Program-made: the position numbers and the translations under genes
Shown here: in pieces, positions 1 through 5,274 of the stretch
Numbering within the stretch: position 1 is the first letter of the stretch
Layout: each line of letters begins with the position of its first letter
Origin: a virus
Reading direction: 5' to 3' (one strand)
IMG/VR virus record: IMGVR_UViG_3300013286_000074
Location: 1 to 21,366 of that record
DNA length: 21,366 bases
The notes under the pieces: generated by a model
Seen by the model: the letters and a program-made list of their open reading frames with translations, nothing else
Databases searched by the model: none
Told to the model about the DNA's origin: nothing

Positions 1-662
1 ACAGGGATGTCATAACGGCCGGACCAGTGATCAATCTTGTGATAATCGACATATTGACCATCATACAAACGGCGAACAGCAGTCAAGACCAACTGATCTT
101 CTGAACCATAGTCTAGAACGATACGCTGCTTACGAGAACACCACTCAAAGATGGGAGTATACCCATTGGCAATACAATCGACAGCAAAATCAATATAACG
201 ATCATCCACAAACTCTTCAACAGGCTTTGCCACATCGGTCGAGCCCATTTTTGTGCCCCAGATCATTTCACCATTCACAATGAACGCTGCGATCATTGAA
301 CCATCAAGCTTCTCAAGGATAGCATGAGGACGTGAAAGGTCTACAACATGATCCTGAGTCTCATCACGCTCGTTCACATTGAAGAACTTATGGAAAGGAC
401 GGCGAATGATATCACCAGTTGCAGTATCAAAGATAATACCACGGCATTCACGACGAACTGCAGCATAATAACTTTCCAACGCTTCCGTAGAGCTATGGAA
501 CATATAGTTCTCAACTGTGATAGCAGGAAACGTATCAGCCATCATCACATTGTAATTGATGACAGTATATGACCCTTTATCTGCGACTACAAACTCATCT
601 CTTCCCTCGATTGCTGGAAGAACGTCGCTTATATTTCGAATGATTGGGAACTCATAATTCAT
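1..662 (-). CDS. rnlA: RNA ligase of the T4 Rnl1 type, 5' part (runs off the window)
   Basis: This is an ATP-dependent RNA ligase that, in T4, reseals tRNA cut by host anticodon nuclease. Translation from the ATG at 662 gives about 220 residues before the window edge. It shows ECRGIIFD (about residues 73-80), FHKFFNVNE (about 92-100) and the adenylation motif KLDGS (about 124-128), whose lysine takes AMP. The downstream FEWCSRKQRIVLDY segment matches the Rnl1 pattern FEWxxxxxRIVLxY. The C-terminus lies outside the window. AAAGGA sits about 7 nt before the ATG, and a TTGACA promoter (688-716) lies just upstream. The first 27 residues are encoded a second time at 1496-1576, beyond a plus-strand endonuclease gene. 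The present 5' end therefore looks like an imported, synonymously different copy. The family assignment is firm; the import is inferred. Confidence 0.92.
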   Translation of the reverse strand, partial: MNYEFPIIRNISDVLPAIEGRDEFVVADKGSYTVINYNVMMADTFPAITVENYMFHSSTEALESYYAAVRRECRGIIFDTATGDIIRRPFHKFFNVNERDETQDHVVDLSRPHAILEKLDGSMIAAFIVNGEMIWGTKMGSTDVAKPVEEFVDDRYIDFAVDCIANGYTPIFEWCSRKQRIVLDYGSEDQLVLTAVRRLYDGQYVDYHKIDHWSGRYDIP

Positions 663-687
663 TATATATCCTTTCATCAATATATTT

Positions 688-716
688 CTTATAATATATA
701 TTGAGAATAATGTCAA
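688..716 (-). promoter_or_regulatory. Host-type (sigma70-like) promoter for rnlA
   Basis: Read on the minus strand, TTGACA (716-711) is followed by 17 bases and then TATAAG (693-688), about 25 bases before the rnlA start. It shares the GTTGACATT core with six other promoters in this window. Confidence 0.65.
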
Positions 717-721
717 CCTTA

Positions 722-729
722 TATAAATA
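722..729 (+). promoter_or_regulatory. T4-type late promoter for the plus-strand endonuclease
   Basis: The sequence TATAAATA is the T4 late promoter -10 box. It lies about 65 bases before the endonuclease ATG at 793, on the strand opposite to nearly all other genes here. A small hairpin (GGTAT/ATACC, 748-761) is in the leader. Confidence 0.6.
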
Positions 730-792
730 AGAAAATGACTGTCGCGGTATCCCCATACCCACAGCCTCTAACGCTAAACAGGAGCATCAGCT

Positions 793-1527
793 ATGGATAT
801 TTATTACACTGCAACAGACCGTTCGCCTTATACCTATCTTTTAGAATGGTCAAAACACAATATGAGATATTATGGTGTAAGATACGCCAAAGGTTGCCAT
901 CCCAACGATCTCTGGAATCCCTATAAAACTTCTTCAACATATGTCGCTGCGTTTGTAGAACAATACGGCGAACCAGATATAATCGAAGTTCGCAAAATAT
1001 TTACAAGCATCAATGATGCAAGACAATGGGAAGAGAATGTTCTCAAAAGGCTAAACGTCACTGATAGGACTGATTATCTAAACAAAACAGATAATATATC
1101 AATATGTCCAATTGCATCTTCTAATGCAAAGAAACAATATTGGTCCCAGTTTACGCCAGATGAACGTACTGAGTTAATAACACCATCACGCTTAAAGATA
1201 CCAGAGGACATCAGAAAGTCATCAGCATCCACCGCTGGTAAAGCTAGTATGGCAAAATTATCAAAAGCAGACAAAAGAGCCAGAGGTCTTCATGCTGCTA
1301 GGATTGTAAATTCTAATATGACCGCAGAAGAAAAAACACAGCGTGGAAAGAAAGGTATGCAATCTAGATGGTCAAAAGATCCATCACTTCGTCCTCTGAG
1401 ACAATTTGATTGCCCTGTTTGTGGTACCCATATTCAAACAAGAGCTCCAACTACAAAAACTTGTAGTAAGAAATGCATGTATATTCATAGATCTCAGCCA
1501 CGACGAACTCATCACGACCTTCGATAG
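793..1527 (+). CDS. GIY-YIG-like homing endonuclease inserted in rnlA
   Basis: This 244-residue free-standing endonuclease is on the plus strand inside a minus-strand operon. Its N-terminus PYTYLLEW...RYYGVR (about residues 12-30) is a GIY-YIG-type nuclease core with TYL in place of GIY, YYG in place of YIG, and the following arginine. WEEN (about 75-78) may supply the catalytic glutamate. The C-terminus has a Cys4 zinc motif, CPVC...CSKKC (about 212-230). The protein at 13254-13916 shares PYTYL, YYGVR, DLW, TSS and GEPDII, so the two are one family. AGGAG precedes the ATG, and a late promoter lies at 722. The last eight residues are read from antisense rnlA sequence, so the original 3' end may be lost. 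Homing into rnlA is inferred from the flanking duplicated sequence. Nuclease activity cannot be judged. Confidence 0.82.
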   Translation: MDIYYTATDRSPYTYLLEWSKHNMRYYGVRYAKGCHPNDLWNPYKTSSTYVAAFVEQYGEPDIIEVRKIFTSINDARQWEENVLKRLNVTDRTDYLNKTDNISICPIASSNAKKQYWSQFTPDERTELITPSRLKIPEDIRKSSASTAGKASMAKLSKADKRARGLHAARIVNSNMTAEEKTQRGKKGMQSRWSKDPSLRPLRQFDCPVCGTHIQTRAPTTKTCSKKCMYIHRSQPRRTHHDLR

Positions 1528-1576
1528 CAGGTAGCACATCAGAAATGTTGCGGATAAGGGGAAATTCGTAGTTCAT
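1496..1576 (-). pseudogene. Remnant of the ancestral rnlA 5' end (27 codons)
   Basis: Starting at the ATG at 1576, the minus strand encodes the same first 27 residues as rnlA at 662, except Leu for Ile at position 7. It diverges after residue 27, where the endonuclease sequence begins. It keeps a Shine-Dalgarno (AAGGA) and sits 2 nt after the stop of the 1579 gene, which is the spacing expected of the original operon. By my count 27 of 81 bases differ and 22 codon changes are silent. This looks like the original start of the ligase gene, cut off when the endonuclease arrived. Confidence 0.85.
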
Positions 1577-1578
1577 AA

Positions 1579-1773
1579 TTAATTTTCCTTGACGGTCTGC
1601 TTGATAGCATCAATGATCATAGAGAATTGATTAGGATTAAGTCGACCTTCATGAACATACATCCAAAGAAGCTTGTCATGTTCGACATAAGTTCCATCAA
1701 TAATCTTTCGGCAAATTGAACGGACACGTTGATCACCATAACGACCACGACCTTTGATAGTTAGTGATAACAT
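1579..1773 (-). CDS. Small protein of unknown function, start possibly frameshifted
   Basis: I do not recognise the family. From the ATG at 1773 it is 64 residues, basic at the N-terminus (KGRGRYGDQRVRS) with a helical C-terminus. The start is unclear. The leader shared with other genes (GGAATGGAGATTGAT-ATG) points to an ATG at 1783, but that frame stops after 16 codons. A single-base shift near 1757 would join MSHDVITNY to KGRGRYGDQ. An ATG at 1800 is in frame, but it falls inside the leader and is unlikely to be used. Either the gene starts at 1773 with a distant Shine-Dalgarno, or it carries a one-base insertion. It is directly upstream of the rnlA remnant. Confidence 0.55.
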   Translation of the reverse strand: MLSLTIKGRGRYGDQRVRSICRKIIDGTYVEHDKLLWMYVHEGRLNPNQFSMIIDAIKQTVKEN

Positions 1774-1788
1774 CGTGAGACATATCAA

Positions 1789-1837
1789 TCTCCATTCCAT
1801 ATAGATTATGTATAATCCATTCCGGGAAAAATGTCAA
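1789..1837 (-). repeat. Promoter and leader cassette, first copy
   Basis: Near-identical to 7439-7487 (two mismatches in 49). A third, more divergent relative of the leader half precedes the gene at 2578. It probably spread by recombination between early promoters. Confidence 0.8.
1809..1837 (-). promoter_or_regulatory. Host-type promoter for the 1579-1773 gene
   Basis: On the minus strand TTGACA (1837-1832), a 17-base spacer and TATACA (1814-1809) precede the gene. The stretch 1789-1837 is repeated almost exactly at 7439-7487. Confidence 0.7.
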
Positions 1838-1844
1838 ACTGTTT

Positions 1845-2054
1845 TTAAAGAACCATAATGTTAGTCGGATGGATCGAATTTTCCTTACCATCACACCAAC
1901 GGACCCTAATCACGATCTCTTCGCACGTATCATACTCGTTAAGATCAAATCCAATAATGTGTCCGAGGTATGCTCTATCAGAATGTGGATGAACGACACG
2001 CCCAAGAGTATACTGACTGAAATCAACATACACAGGCCGAACAATTTTCTTCAT
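1845..2054 (-). CDS. Hypothetical protein, 69 aa
   Basis: I do not recognise a family. The protein has an N-terminal KKIVRPVYVDF strand and a beta-rich body (YLGHIIGFDL, EEIVIRVRWCDGKENSIHP) that resembles a small barrel-like domain. No membrane segment is visible. It is the last gene of a four-gene run (2578 to 1845), starts 1 base after the preceding stop, and is followed by the promoter at 1809-1837. Co-transcription with the upstream small genes is likely from the spacing. Confidence 0.65.
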   Translation of the reverse strand: MKKIVRPVYVDFSQYTLGRVVHPHSDRAYLGHIIGFDLNEYDTCEEIVIRVRWCDGKENSIHPTNIMVL

Positions 2055-2055
2055 A

Positions 2056-2259
2056 TCAGCAATCTTCTTCCATGTTCTGGAACATCAGTTCGATGATAGA
2101 CTCAAAGTCATCATCAGGGTGCATACCCGAGTCGATAACTACCTGGGCATATATATCCGAGAGATAGTCATACAGTTCCTCACCATGAGTAAATGCAAGA
2201 CATTCATAGATATAATCGAATGGATCTTCTTGAGATAGGATCAGTTCATTCAAAGTCAT
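2056..2259 (-). CDS. Hypothetical acidic protein, 67 aa
   Basis: The family is not recognised. The sequence is acidic and apparently helical (EDPFDYIYECLAF, DFESIIELMFQNMEEDC), without membrane or metal motifs. Its ATG overlaps the stop codon of the upstream gene (TAATG), so the two are translationally coupled. It lies in an operon of short early-type genes driven from about 2600-2632. Coding status rests on operon packing and length. Confidence 0.65.
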   Translation of the reverse strand: MTLNELILSQEDPFDYIYECLAFTHGEELYDYLSDIYAQVVIDSGMHPDDDFESIIELMFQNMEEDC

Positions 2260-2444
2260 TATACAAGATCCTTCATCTTAGGATAAGGTGTGCCATCAAG
2301 AAACGAGAACACTACTTCAACAAACCATGCAGGATCTTTGAGTGCATACTCTACCATCTTTTCTGGTGACGTGTTGGTCTTTACCATGTAGTCATAGTGA
2401 GCTTCAATGTAGACCGACTTGGGAAAGTAAAAATGATTCATCAT
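2259..2444 (-). CDS. Hypothetical protein, 61 aa
   Basis: The family is not recognised. It is a short soluble protein with a helical middle (MVEYALKDPAWFVEVVFSFLDG). The tandem ATG ATG at 2444/2441 overlaps the TGA of the upstream 45-residue gene, which indicates coupled translation. It is the second gene of the 2578-1845 operon. Confidence 0.65.
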   Translation of the reverse strand: MMNHFYFPKSVYIEAHYDYMVKTNTSPEKMVEYALKDPAWFVEVVFSFLDGTPYPKMKDLV

Positions 2445-2578
2445 GCCTTACCCATATGCTTGTTGAGTTGAGTATCCTTGGTCTTGCGAGCAGGTTCAAC
2501 AACGGTTACCTTACCACCCTTGGCAAGAAAGGCTTCGATCATTGCATTGTGTTCGTCGCGAAGGTTAGTCTTTGTCAT
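2441..2578 (-). CDS. Small basic protein, 45 aa
   Basis: This short gene begins at the ATG at 2578, right after the shared leader GGAATGGAGATTGAC, and encodes 45 residues beginning MTKTNLRDEHNAM and ending NKHMGKA. It is lysine-rich with a central KGGKVTVVEPARKTKD segment, and no domain is recognised. Its stop overlaps the ATG of the next gene. The strong Shine-Dalgarno and leader make it a real gene despite its size. Confidence 0.65.
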   Translation of the reverse strand: MTKTNLRDEHNAMIEAFLAKGGKVTVVEPARKTKDTQLNKHMGKA

Positions 2579-2599
2579 GTCAATCTCCATTCCTTATAG

Positions 2600-2632
2600 A
2601 TTATATCTAACACATTCTTTAAAAAATGTAAA
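2600..2632 (-). promoter_or_regulatory. Host-type promoter for the 2578-1845 operon
   Basis: On the minus strand TTTACA (2632-2627) is followed after 17 bases by TAGATA (2609-2604). A better TATAAT (2605-2600) sits at a 21-base spacing. The conserved leader to the ATG at 2578 follows directly. Confidence 0.55.
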
Positions 2633-2655
2633 CAAAAAAGTACAGCTAAAACGAA

Positions 2656-2687
2656 AAAATTCCACCGACAGAAGCCGATGGAATTTT
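2656..2687 (-). terminator. Rho-independent terminator after the 2708-3070 gene
   Basis: A 12-bp stem (2676-2687 with 2656-2667, one G:U pair) has an 8-base loop, and its 3' arm runs into six T on the minus strand. It is nearly symmetrical, so it could also act on the plus strand. It separates the upstream gene from the promoter at 2600-2632. Confidence 0.75.
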
Positions 2688-2707
2688 CTTATTAAAAGCA
2701 AAAGTTG

Positions 2708-3070
2708 TTAAATAATATAGTCAAAAAGAAAAGGTGCCAGTCCTATCAAGAAAAAGATAGGAATAAAAACCGCACAACCTTGATTCTGTCCAGTTGTCCG
2801 CTTTCGGGTTCCAGAACTTGTTTTACGAGTTTTAGCTTTTTTTACTTTTGGTGAACCATATGTCTTGGTGGTTCGTTTAACGGCGCCAGTAGTTCCACAT
2901 GTTATATATTCAGTTACTTTTTCTTTACCATCAGAAAAAGACCTATTGATAGTTCGACCACCAGTTTTAGTTGAATATGACCTAGTAGTCTTACCTTTAA
3001 AGTTGGTACTGAAGTTTGTGTACTGACCAGGTCCTGTCTTTCGGCGAGTACGTTTGATAAAATTAGCCAT
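2708..3070 (-). CDS. Basic protein with a C-terminal membrane segment, 120 aa
   Basis: No family is recognised. The first 90 residues are rich in Lys, Arg, Thr and Ser (for example KVKKAKTRKTSSGTRKRTTG). They are followed by a hydrophobic segment, CAVFIPIFFLIGLAPFLFDYII, long enough to span a membrane. The ATG at 3070 overlaps the upstream stop (TAATG), and an upstream alternative start at 3079 lies inside that gene. A strong terminator follows. A membrane-anchored protein with a positively charged tail that could touch nucleic acid is only a guess. Confidence 0.65.
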   Translation of the reverse strand: MANFIKRTRRKTGPGQYTNFSTNFKGKTTRSYSTKTGGRTINRSFSDGKEKVTEYITCGTTGAVKRTTKTYGSPKVKKAKTRKTSSGTRKRTTGQNQGCAVFIPIFFLIGLAPFLFDYII

Positions 3071-3774
3071 TAATCCCAAAGCCCAAAATAGTATTTAGCA
3101 AAAAGTCGATGACCATTTGAGATTCGTTTATAATGAGCTTTCTTGCCTTCTTCATCAACATAATATGCAGGCTTGGTTGGGTCTTTCTGGTAGTTGAAAT
3201 CAAGCGACTTCATACCCTTACTGTCAAGGTTTTCATCACCTGTGTTCTTAAATGTCATCTCAAGTTGATCTGAATTATGATAAAATTGATCATCATTATT
3301 ATCTTCATGTGTGCATTGCTCGAATGCCCAAATCATCTCATCAAGTACATACTCCCAACGAGCCTCATGATTGTTGTCTGTGTCCCATTCATTTTCTTTA
3401 GGTCCGGCAGAAGTAGACTTTAGTTGCTCTGGAACATCTTCATCATCAACCAAAGGTGAACCGTGCTTCTGCTTCTTAAGCTCAACAAGAACGGGATGAA
3501 TAATCAGAGAGAGGGTGTGATCAGCACCCCATACATCATAATTATCAATACGAATATTGATCTTACGCTTACGACTGTTTGACCAGCGATTAAGTGGACG
3601 CACAAGATCACTCAGCTTATCAAAGAAACCAAAGACGAGCTTATCGTACCACAAATAATCCTTTTCAGCAAAGAAATAGTTATCTGTCTGTTCATACCGC
3701 ATAAACTCATACTTGCGTTCCCAGGAATAAACAGGTATGAGATCCGATTTATAAGGTCCAATATGTACTTTCAT
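3070..3774 (-). CDS. Conserved phage protein of unknown function, 234 aa
   Basis: The sequence matches a widespread uncharacterised protein of T4-like phages, recalled by its pattern: MKVHIGPYKS at the N-terminus, NSRKRKINIRIDNYDVW, HTLSLIIHPVLVELKKQKHG, SPLVDDEDVPEQL, and ARWEYVLDEMIWAFEQ. The protein is acidic, without membrane segments or nuclease motifs that I can identify. The ATG at 3774 overlaps the stop of a 34-codon ORF upstream. No function is proposed. Family membership is from memory of the pattern, not a search. Confidence 0.85.
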   Translation of the reverse strand: MKVHIGPYKSDLIPVYSWERKYEFMRYEQTDNYFFAEKDYLWYDKLVFGFFDKLSDLVRPLNRWSNSRKRKINIRIDNYDVWGADHTLSLIIHPVLVELKKQKHGSPLVDDEDVPEQLKSTSAGPKENEWDTDNNHEARWEYVLDEMIWAFEQCTHEDNNDDQFYHNSDQLEMTFKNTGDENLDSKGMKSLDFNYQKDPTKPAYYVDEEGKKAHYKRISNGHRLFAKYYFGLWD

Positions 3775-3878
3775 TAAATTGTCACCATCGTTAAAGTTGT
3801 AATTTTATTTATAAAATTATAAAGGAGAAATTTATGTATTGCGTATATCTTACTAGTAATCTTTTCAAATGCACTCAT
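3774..3878 (-). CDS. Possible 34-aa ORF coupled to the 3774 gene, overlapping an endonuclease remnant
   Basis: Four bases after the stop of the 3880-4350 gene, an ATG at 3878 opens a 34-codon frame (MSAFEKITSK at the start, TMVTI at the end). Its TAA overlaps the ATG of the next gene as TAATG. Both ends have the packing typical of real genes here, but the middle is the antisense of a plus-strand endonuclease start. It may be a small gene rebuilt around the insertion, or chance. Confidence 0.3.
   Translation of the reverse strand: MSAFEKITSKIYAIHKFLLYNFINKITTLTMVTI
3834..3860 (+). pseudogene. 5' remnant of a GIY-YIG homing endonuclease gene
   Basis: The plus strand has a TTTATAAAATTATA stretch like a decayed late promoter, a strong Shine-Dalgarno (AAAGGAG) and an ATG at 3834. 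The first codons, MYCVYLTSN, match the start MYCVYITEY of the endonuclease at 17508-18353. The frame then closes after 23 codons inside the neighbouring gene. It looks like the front end of a lost endonuclease. Confidence 0.5.
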
Positions 3879-3879
3879 G

Positions 3880-4350
3880 TTAAAACTCACCTTCAATCAA
3901 AGTAATAAAATCATCAATATTAGAACAAAGTGGAATATCATATCTATCACAGATCATCTCGACATTACCTTTGCGCCAATAACCATCAGGGCAGCAAACA
4001 ATTGCTGAAATTCCCAGTCCTGCTACTAGTCCAAGTTCCATAAGTGTGATAGCCGCTTGTCCATTTGGATCAAAGTAAAAAACTACAAGATCTGCATTTT
4101 CAATGTTTTCCAGTTCCCAAGTAACTTGCTCATTAAACTGAGGGTTATCAATTGACTGAACCCATGTTGAATCCCAATCATCTCGGCGAGGATTGCAGAT
4201 AACCACATCATAATCTGCAAATTCTCGCTCTAATCGTTCCTGCCAATTTTCTGCCTTGCCCATATCAATTGATCCGGCAAGAAAGATACGAGGCATGTGT
4301 TCGTACTTAACATCGAATGTATCTTCAGGTGCTTTATAGATAATAGCCAT
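3880..4350 (-). CDS. Nucleoside 2-deoxyribosyltransferase-like protein
   Basis: The 156-residue protein has RIFLAGSID (about residues 21-29), then ENWQERLER, a DYDVVICNPRRDDWD segment, NPQFNEQVTWELENIENADLVVFYFDP and MELGLVAG (about 123-130). This is the layout of the nucleoside 2-deoxyribosyltransferase-like superfamily. In that superfamily a glutamate in the MELG region is a candidate nucleophile and the N-terminal glycine-rich loop binds the nucleotide. Phage members are thought to act on nucleotides, but substrates are rarely known. It is coupled in a minus-strand run with 4355-4612. The domain call is good; the reaction is inferred. Confidence 0.75.
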   Translation of the reverse strand: MAIIYKAPEDTFDVKYEHMPRIFLAGSIDMGKAENWQERLEREFADYDVVICNPRRDDWDSTWVQSIDNPQFNEQVTWELENIENADLVVFYFDPNGQAAITLMELGLVAGLGISAIVCCPDGYWRKGNVEMICDRYDIPLCSNIDDFITLIEGEF

Positions 4351-4354
4351 TACT

Positions 4355-4612
4355 TTACTCTCTCATAAACGGTCTGGTAATTACAACTTCTTTAGGAGTA
4401 ACCTCATAGACCTCAGGATCGTCGTAGTAATAATCAGTATAATAAGAGCCATATCGACATTGATCAATTTCGTAATACTTATCTTCAATCTTTACATAAG
4501 ATGTTCTGAATGATCTTTTGCCATCATCAATCCAATCACCTTCTTTAAGAATAGTAAGTTCAGGATCTTCATCATTAAACATTATTGCAATTTCAGCATT
4601 AGTATAAGGCAT
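4355..4612 (-). CDS. Hypothetical acidic protein, 85 aa
   Basis: No family is recognised. The sequence is acidic and tyrosine-rich (YYTDYYYDDPEVYEV) with alternating hydrophobic residues that suggest beta structure. The ATG at 4612 overlaps the upstream TGA, so translation is coupled; a TTG at 4615 is the only alternative. It lies between the DUF6915-like gene and the deoxyribosyltransferase-like gene. Confidence 0.65.
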   Translation of the reverse strand: MPYTNAEIAIMFNDEDPELTILKEGDWIDDGKRSFRTSYVKIEDKYYEIDQCRYGSYYTDYYYDDPEVYEVTPKEVVITRPFMRE

Positions 4613-4956
4613 CAATCAATCCTCTCAACACGGCGCTTCTTAGCACCACTCATCCAGGGTTTTAATTCAAGTGAATCCAACCAATCCGAGACCGTAGGTA
4701 TGAACCCAAGGTCTTCTTGAACATGTTCTTCGGCAATATCTCGGACCGAAACATCCTTGCCGGCAGCATTTGTGATATAAGTACCAAACTGCTGTTCTGC
4801 TAGATAGATACCAAATGAGCTGTGGAGAATAGCACGATGCCGAACATCAGGCATTGCTATCTTAGAAGAGTCTATAAAGTTATGGATCTCTATATAATCC
4901 TCAACACAACCACCATAGCGCTTTACAGATACTTTAGCATGCACGAGCGGTTTCAC
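4612..4956 (-). CDS. DUF6915-like phage protein
   Basis: The 114-residue product has the pattern KPLVHAKVSVKRYGG, EDYIEIHNFIDSSK, DVRHRAILHSSFGIYLAEQ and HVQEDLGFIPTVSDWLD. I associate this from memory with the DUF6915 domain of phages and bacteria, whose function is unknown. HAK, HRA and EEH are candidate conserved polar positions. The start is GTG at 4956, overlapping the TGA of the upstream small membrane gene (GTGA). Its stop overlaps the next ATG. Assignment rests on pattern memory. Confidence 0.7.
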   Translation of the reverse strand: MKPLVHAKVSVKRYGGCVEDYIEIHNFIDSSKIAMPDVRHRAILHSSFGIYLAEQQFGTYITNAAGKDVSVRDIAEEHVQEDLGFIPTVSDWLDSLELKPWMSGAKKRRVERID

Positions 4957-5090
4957 TTGGTGTCCTTCTTCTTAATATGCTTAATAATCTTACCTGCTGT
5001 GTATGTAGCAAGACCAAGAACACCAAACATGGCAAAGATCGGAATTGCATCAAGAGCAGCTTCTGGAATGGGCCTTTTAAACTTCATCAT
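4953..5090 (-). CDS. Small single-pass membrane protein, 45 aa
   Basis: From tandem ATGs at 5090/5087 the minus strand encodes 45 residues: a short basic N-terminus (KFKRP), a hydrophobic segment (DAIPIFAMFGVLGLATYTAG) and a lysine-rich tail (KIIKHIKKKDTK). It would be a one-pass inner-membrane protein. Its stop overlaps the GTG start of the next gene. It lies just 3' of two tRNA loci. No family is recognised. Confidence 0.6.
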   Translation of the reverse strand: MMKFKRPIPEAALDAIPIFAMFGVLGLATYTAGKIIKHIKKKDTK

Positions 5091-5101
5091 GCATCCTAAA
5101 G

Positions 5102-5178
5102 TGGTGCGCCCGGAGAGACTTGAACTCCCAACCTATCCGTTATGAGCGGACAGCTCTGACCAATTGAGCTACAGGCGC
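5102..5178 (-). tRNA. tRNA with CAT anticodon (Met or Ile2)
   Basis: A full cloverleaf can be drawn on the minus strand. The acceptor arm GCGCCTG pairs with CGGGCGC, the D stem GCTC pairs with GAGC, the anticodon stem GTCCG/CGGAT holds the loop CTCATAA, the T arm is GGGAG-TTCAAGT-CTCTC, and ACCA is encoded. The anticodon CAT means elongator Met, or Ile if the first base is modified to lysidine. The sequence alone does not decide between them. Confidence 0.9.
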
Positions 5179-5192
5179 AAAGATGGTGAAAA

Positions 5193-5274
5193 TGGTGCCC
5201 CAGGAGAGATTCGAACTCCCATACTCCAATTACATCGTTGACGACCGCTTAGAAGGCGGGGATGATACTGGGGC
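5193..5274 (-). tRNA. Aberrant tRNA-like gene, apparent TCT anticodon (Arg)
   Basis: A perfect 7-bp acceptor stem (GCCCCAG/CTGGGGC), a normal T arm (GGGAG-TTCGAAT-CTCTC) and an encoded ACCA are clear. The only good anticodon arm is CCGC-CTTCTAA-GCGG, which reads TCT. However, just seven bases separate it from the acceptor stem, so there is no D arm, and 23 bases fill the variable region. CATC before and GATG after this hairpin could pair instead. The coding end of the upstream endonuclease runs into it (stop at 5230). It may be a rearranged or non-functional tRNA. Confidence 0.5.

Noticed and set aside
348-572. Plus-strand open frame opposite rnlA
   Set aside because: It is the antisense of the conserved RNA ligase core, has no Shine-Dalgarno and resembles no family.
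735-926. Plus-strand frame overlapping the endonuclease start
   Set aside because: It is out of frame with the GIY-YIG domain, and only the frame starting at 793 gives recognisable motifs.
1774-1800. ATG at 1800 as the start of the 1579 gene
   Set aside because: It falls inside the promoter leader that is conserved at 7439-7487, where the same position is not an ATG.
3795-3825. Palindromic AT stretch considered as a terminator
   Set aside because: The stem is AT only, lacks a T run in the right position, and fits better as a decayed late promoter of the endonuclease remnant.
4822-5145. 107-codon plus-strand open frame
   Set aside because: It runs across a tRNA and two coupled minus-strand genes in antisense and has no ribosome binding site.
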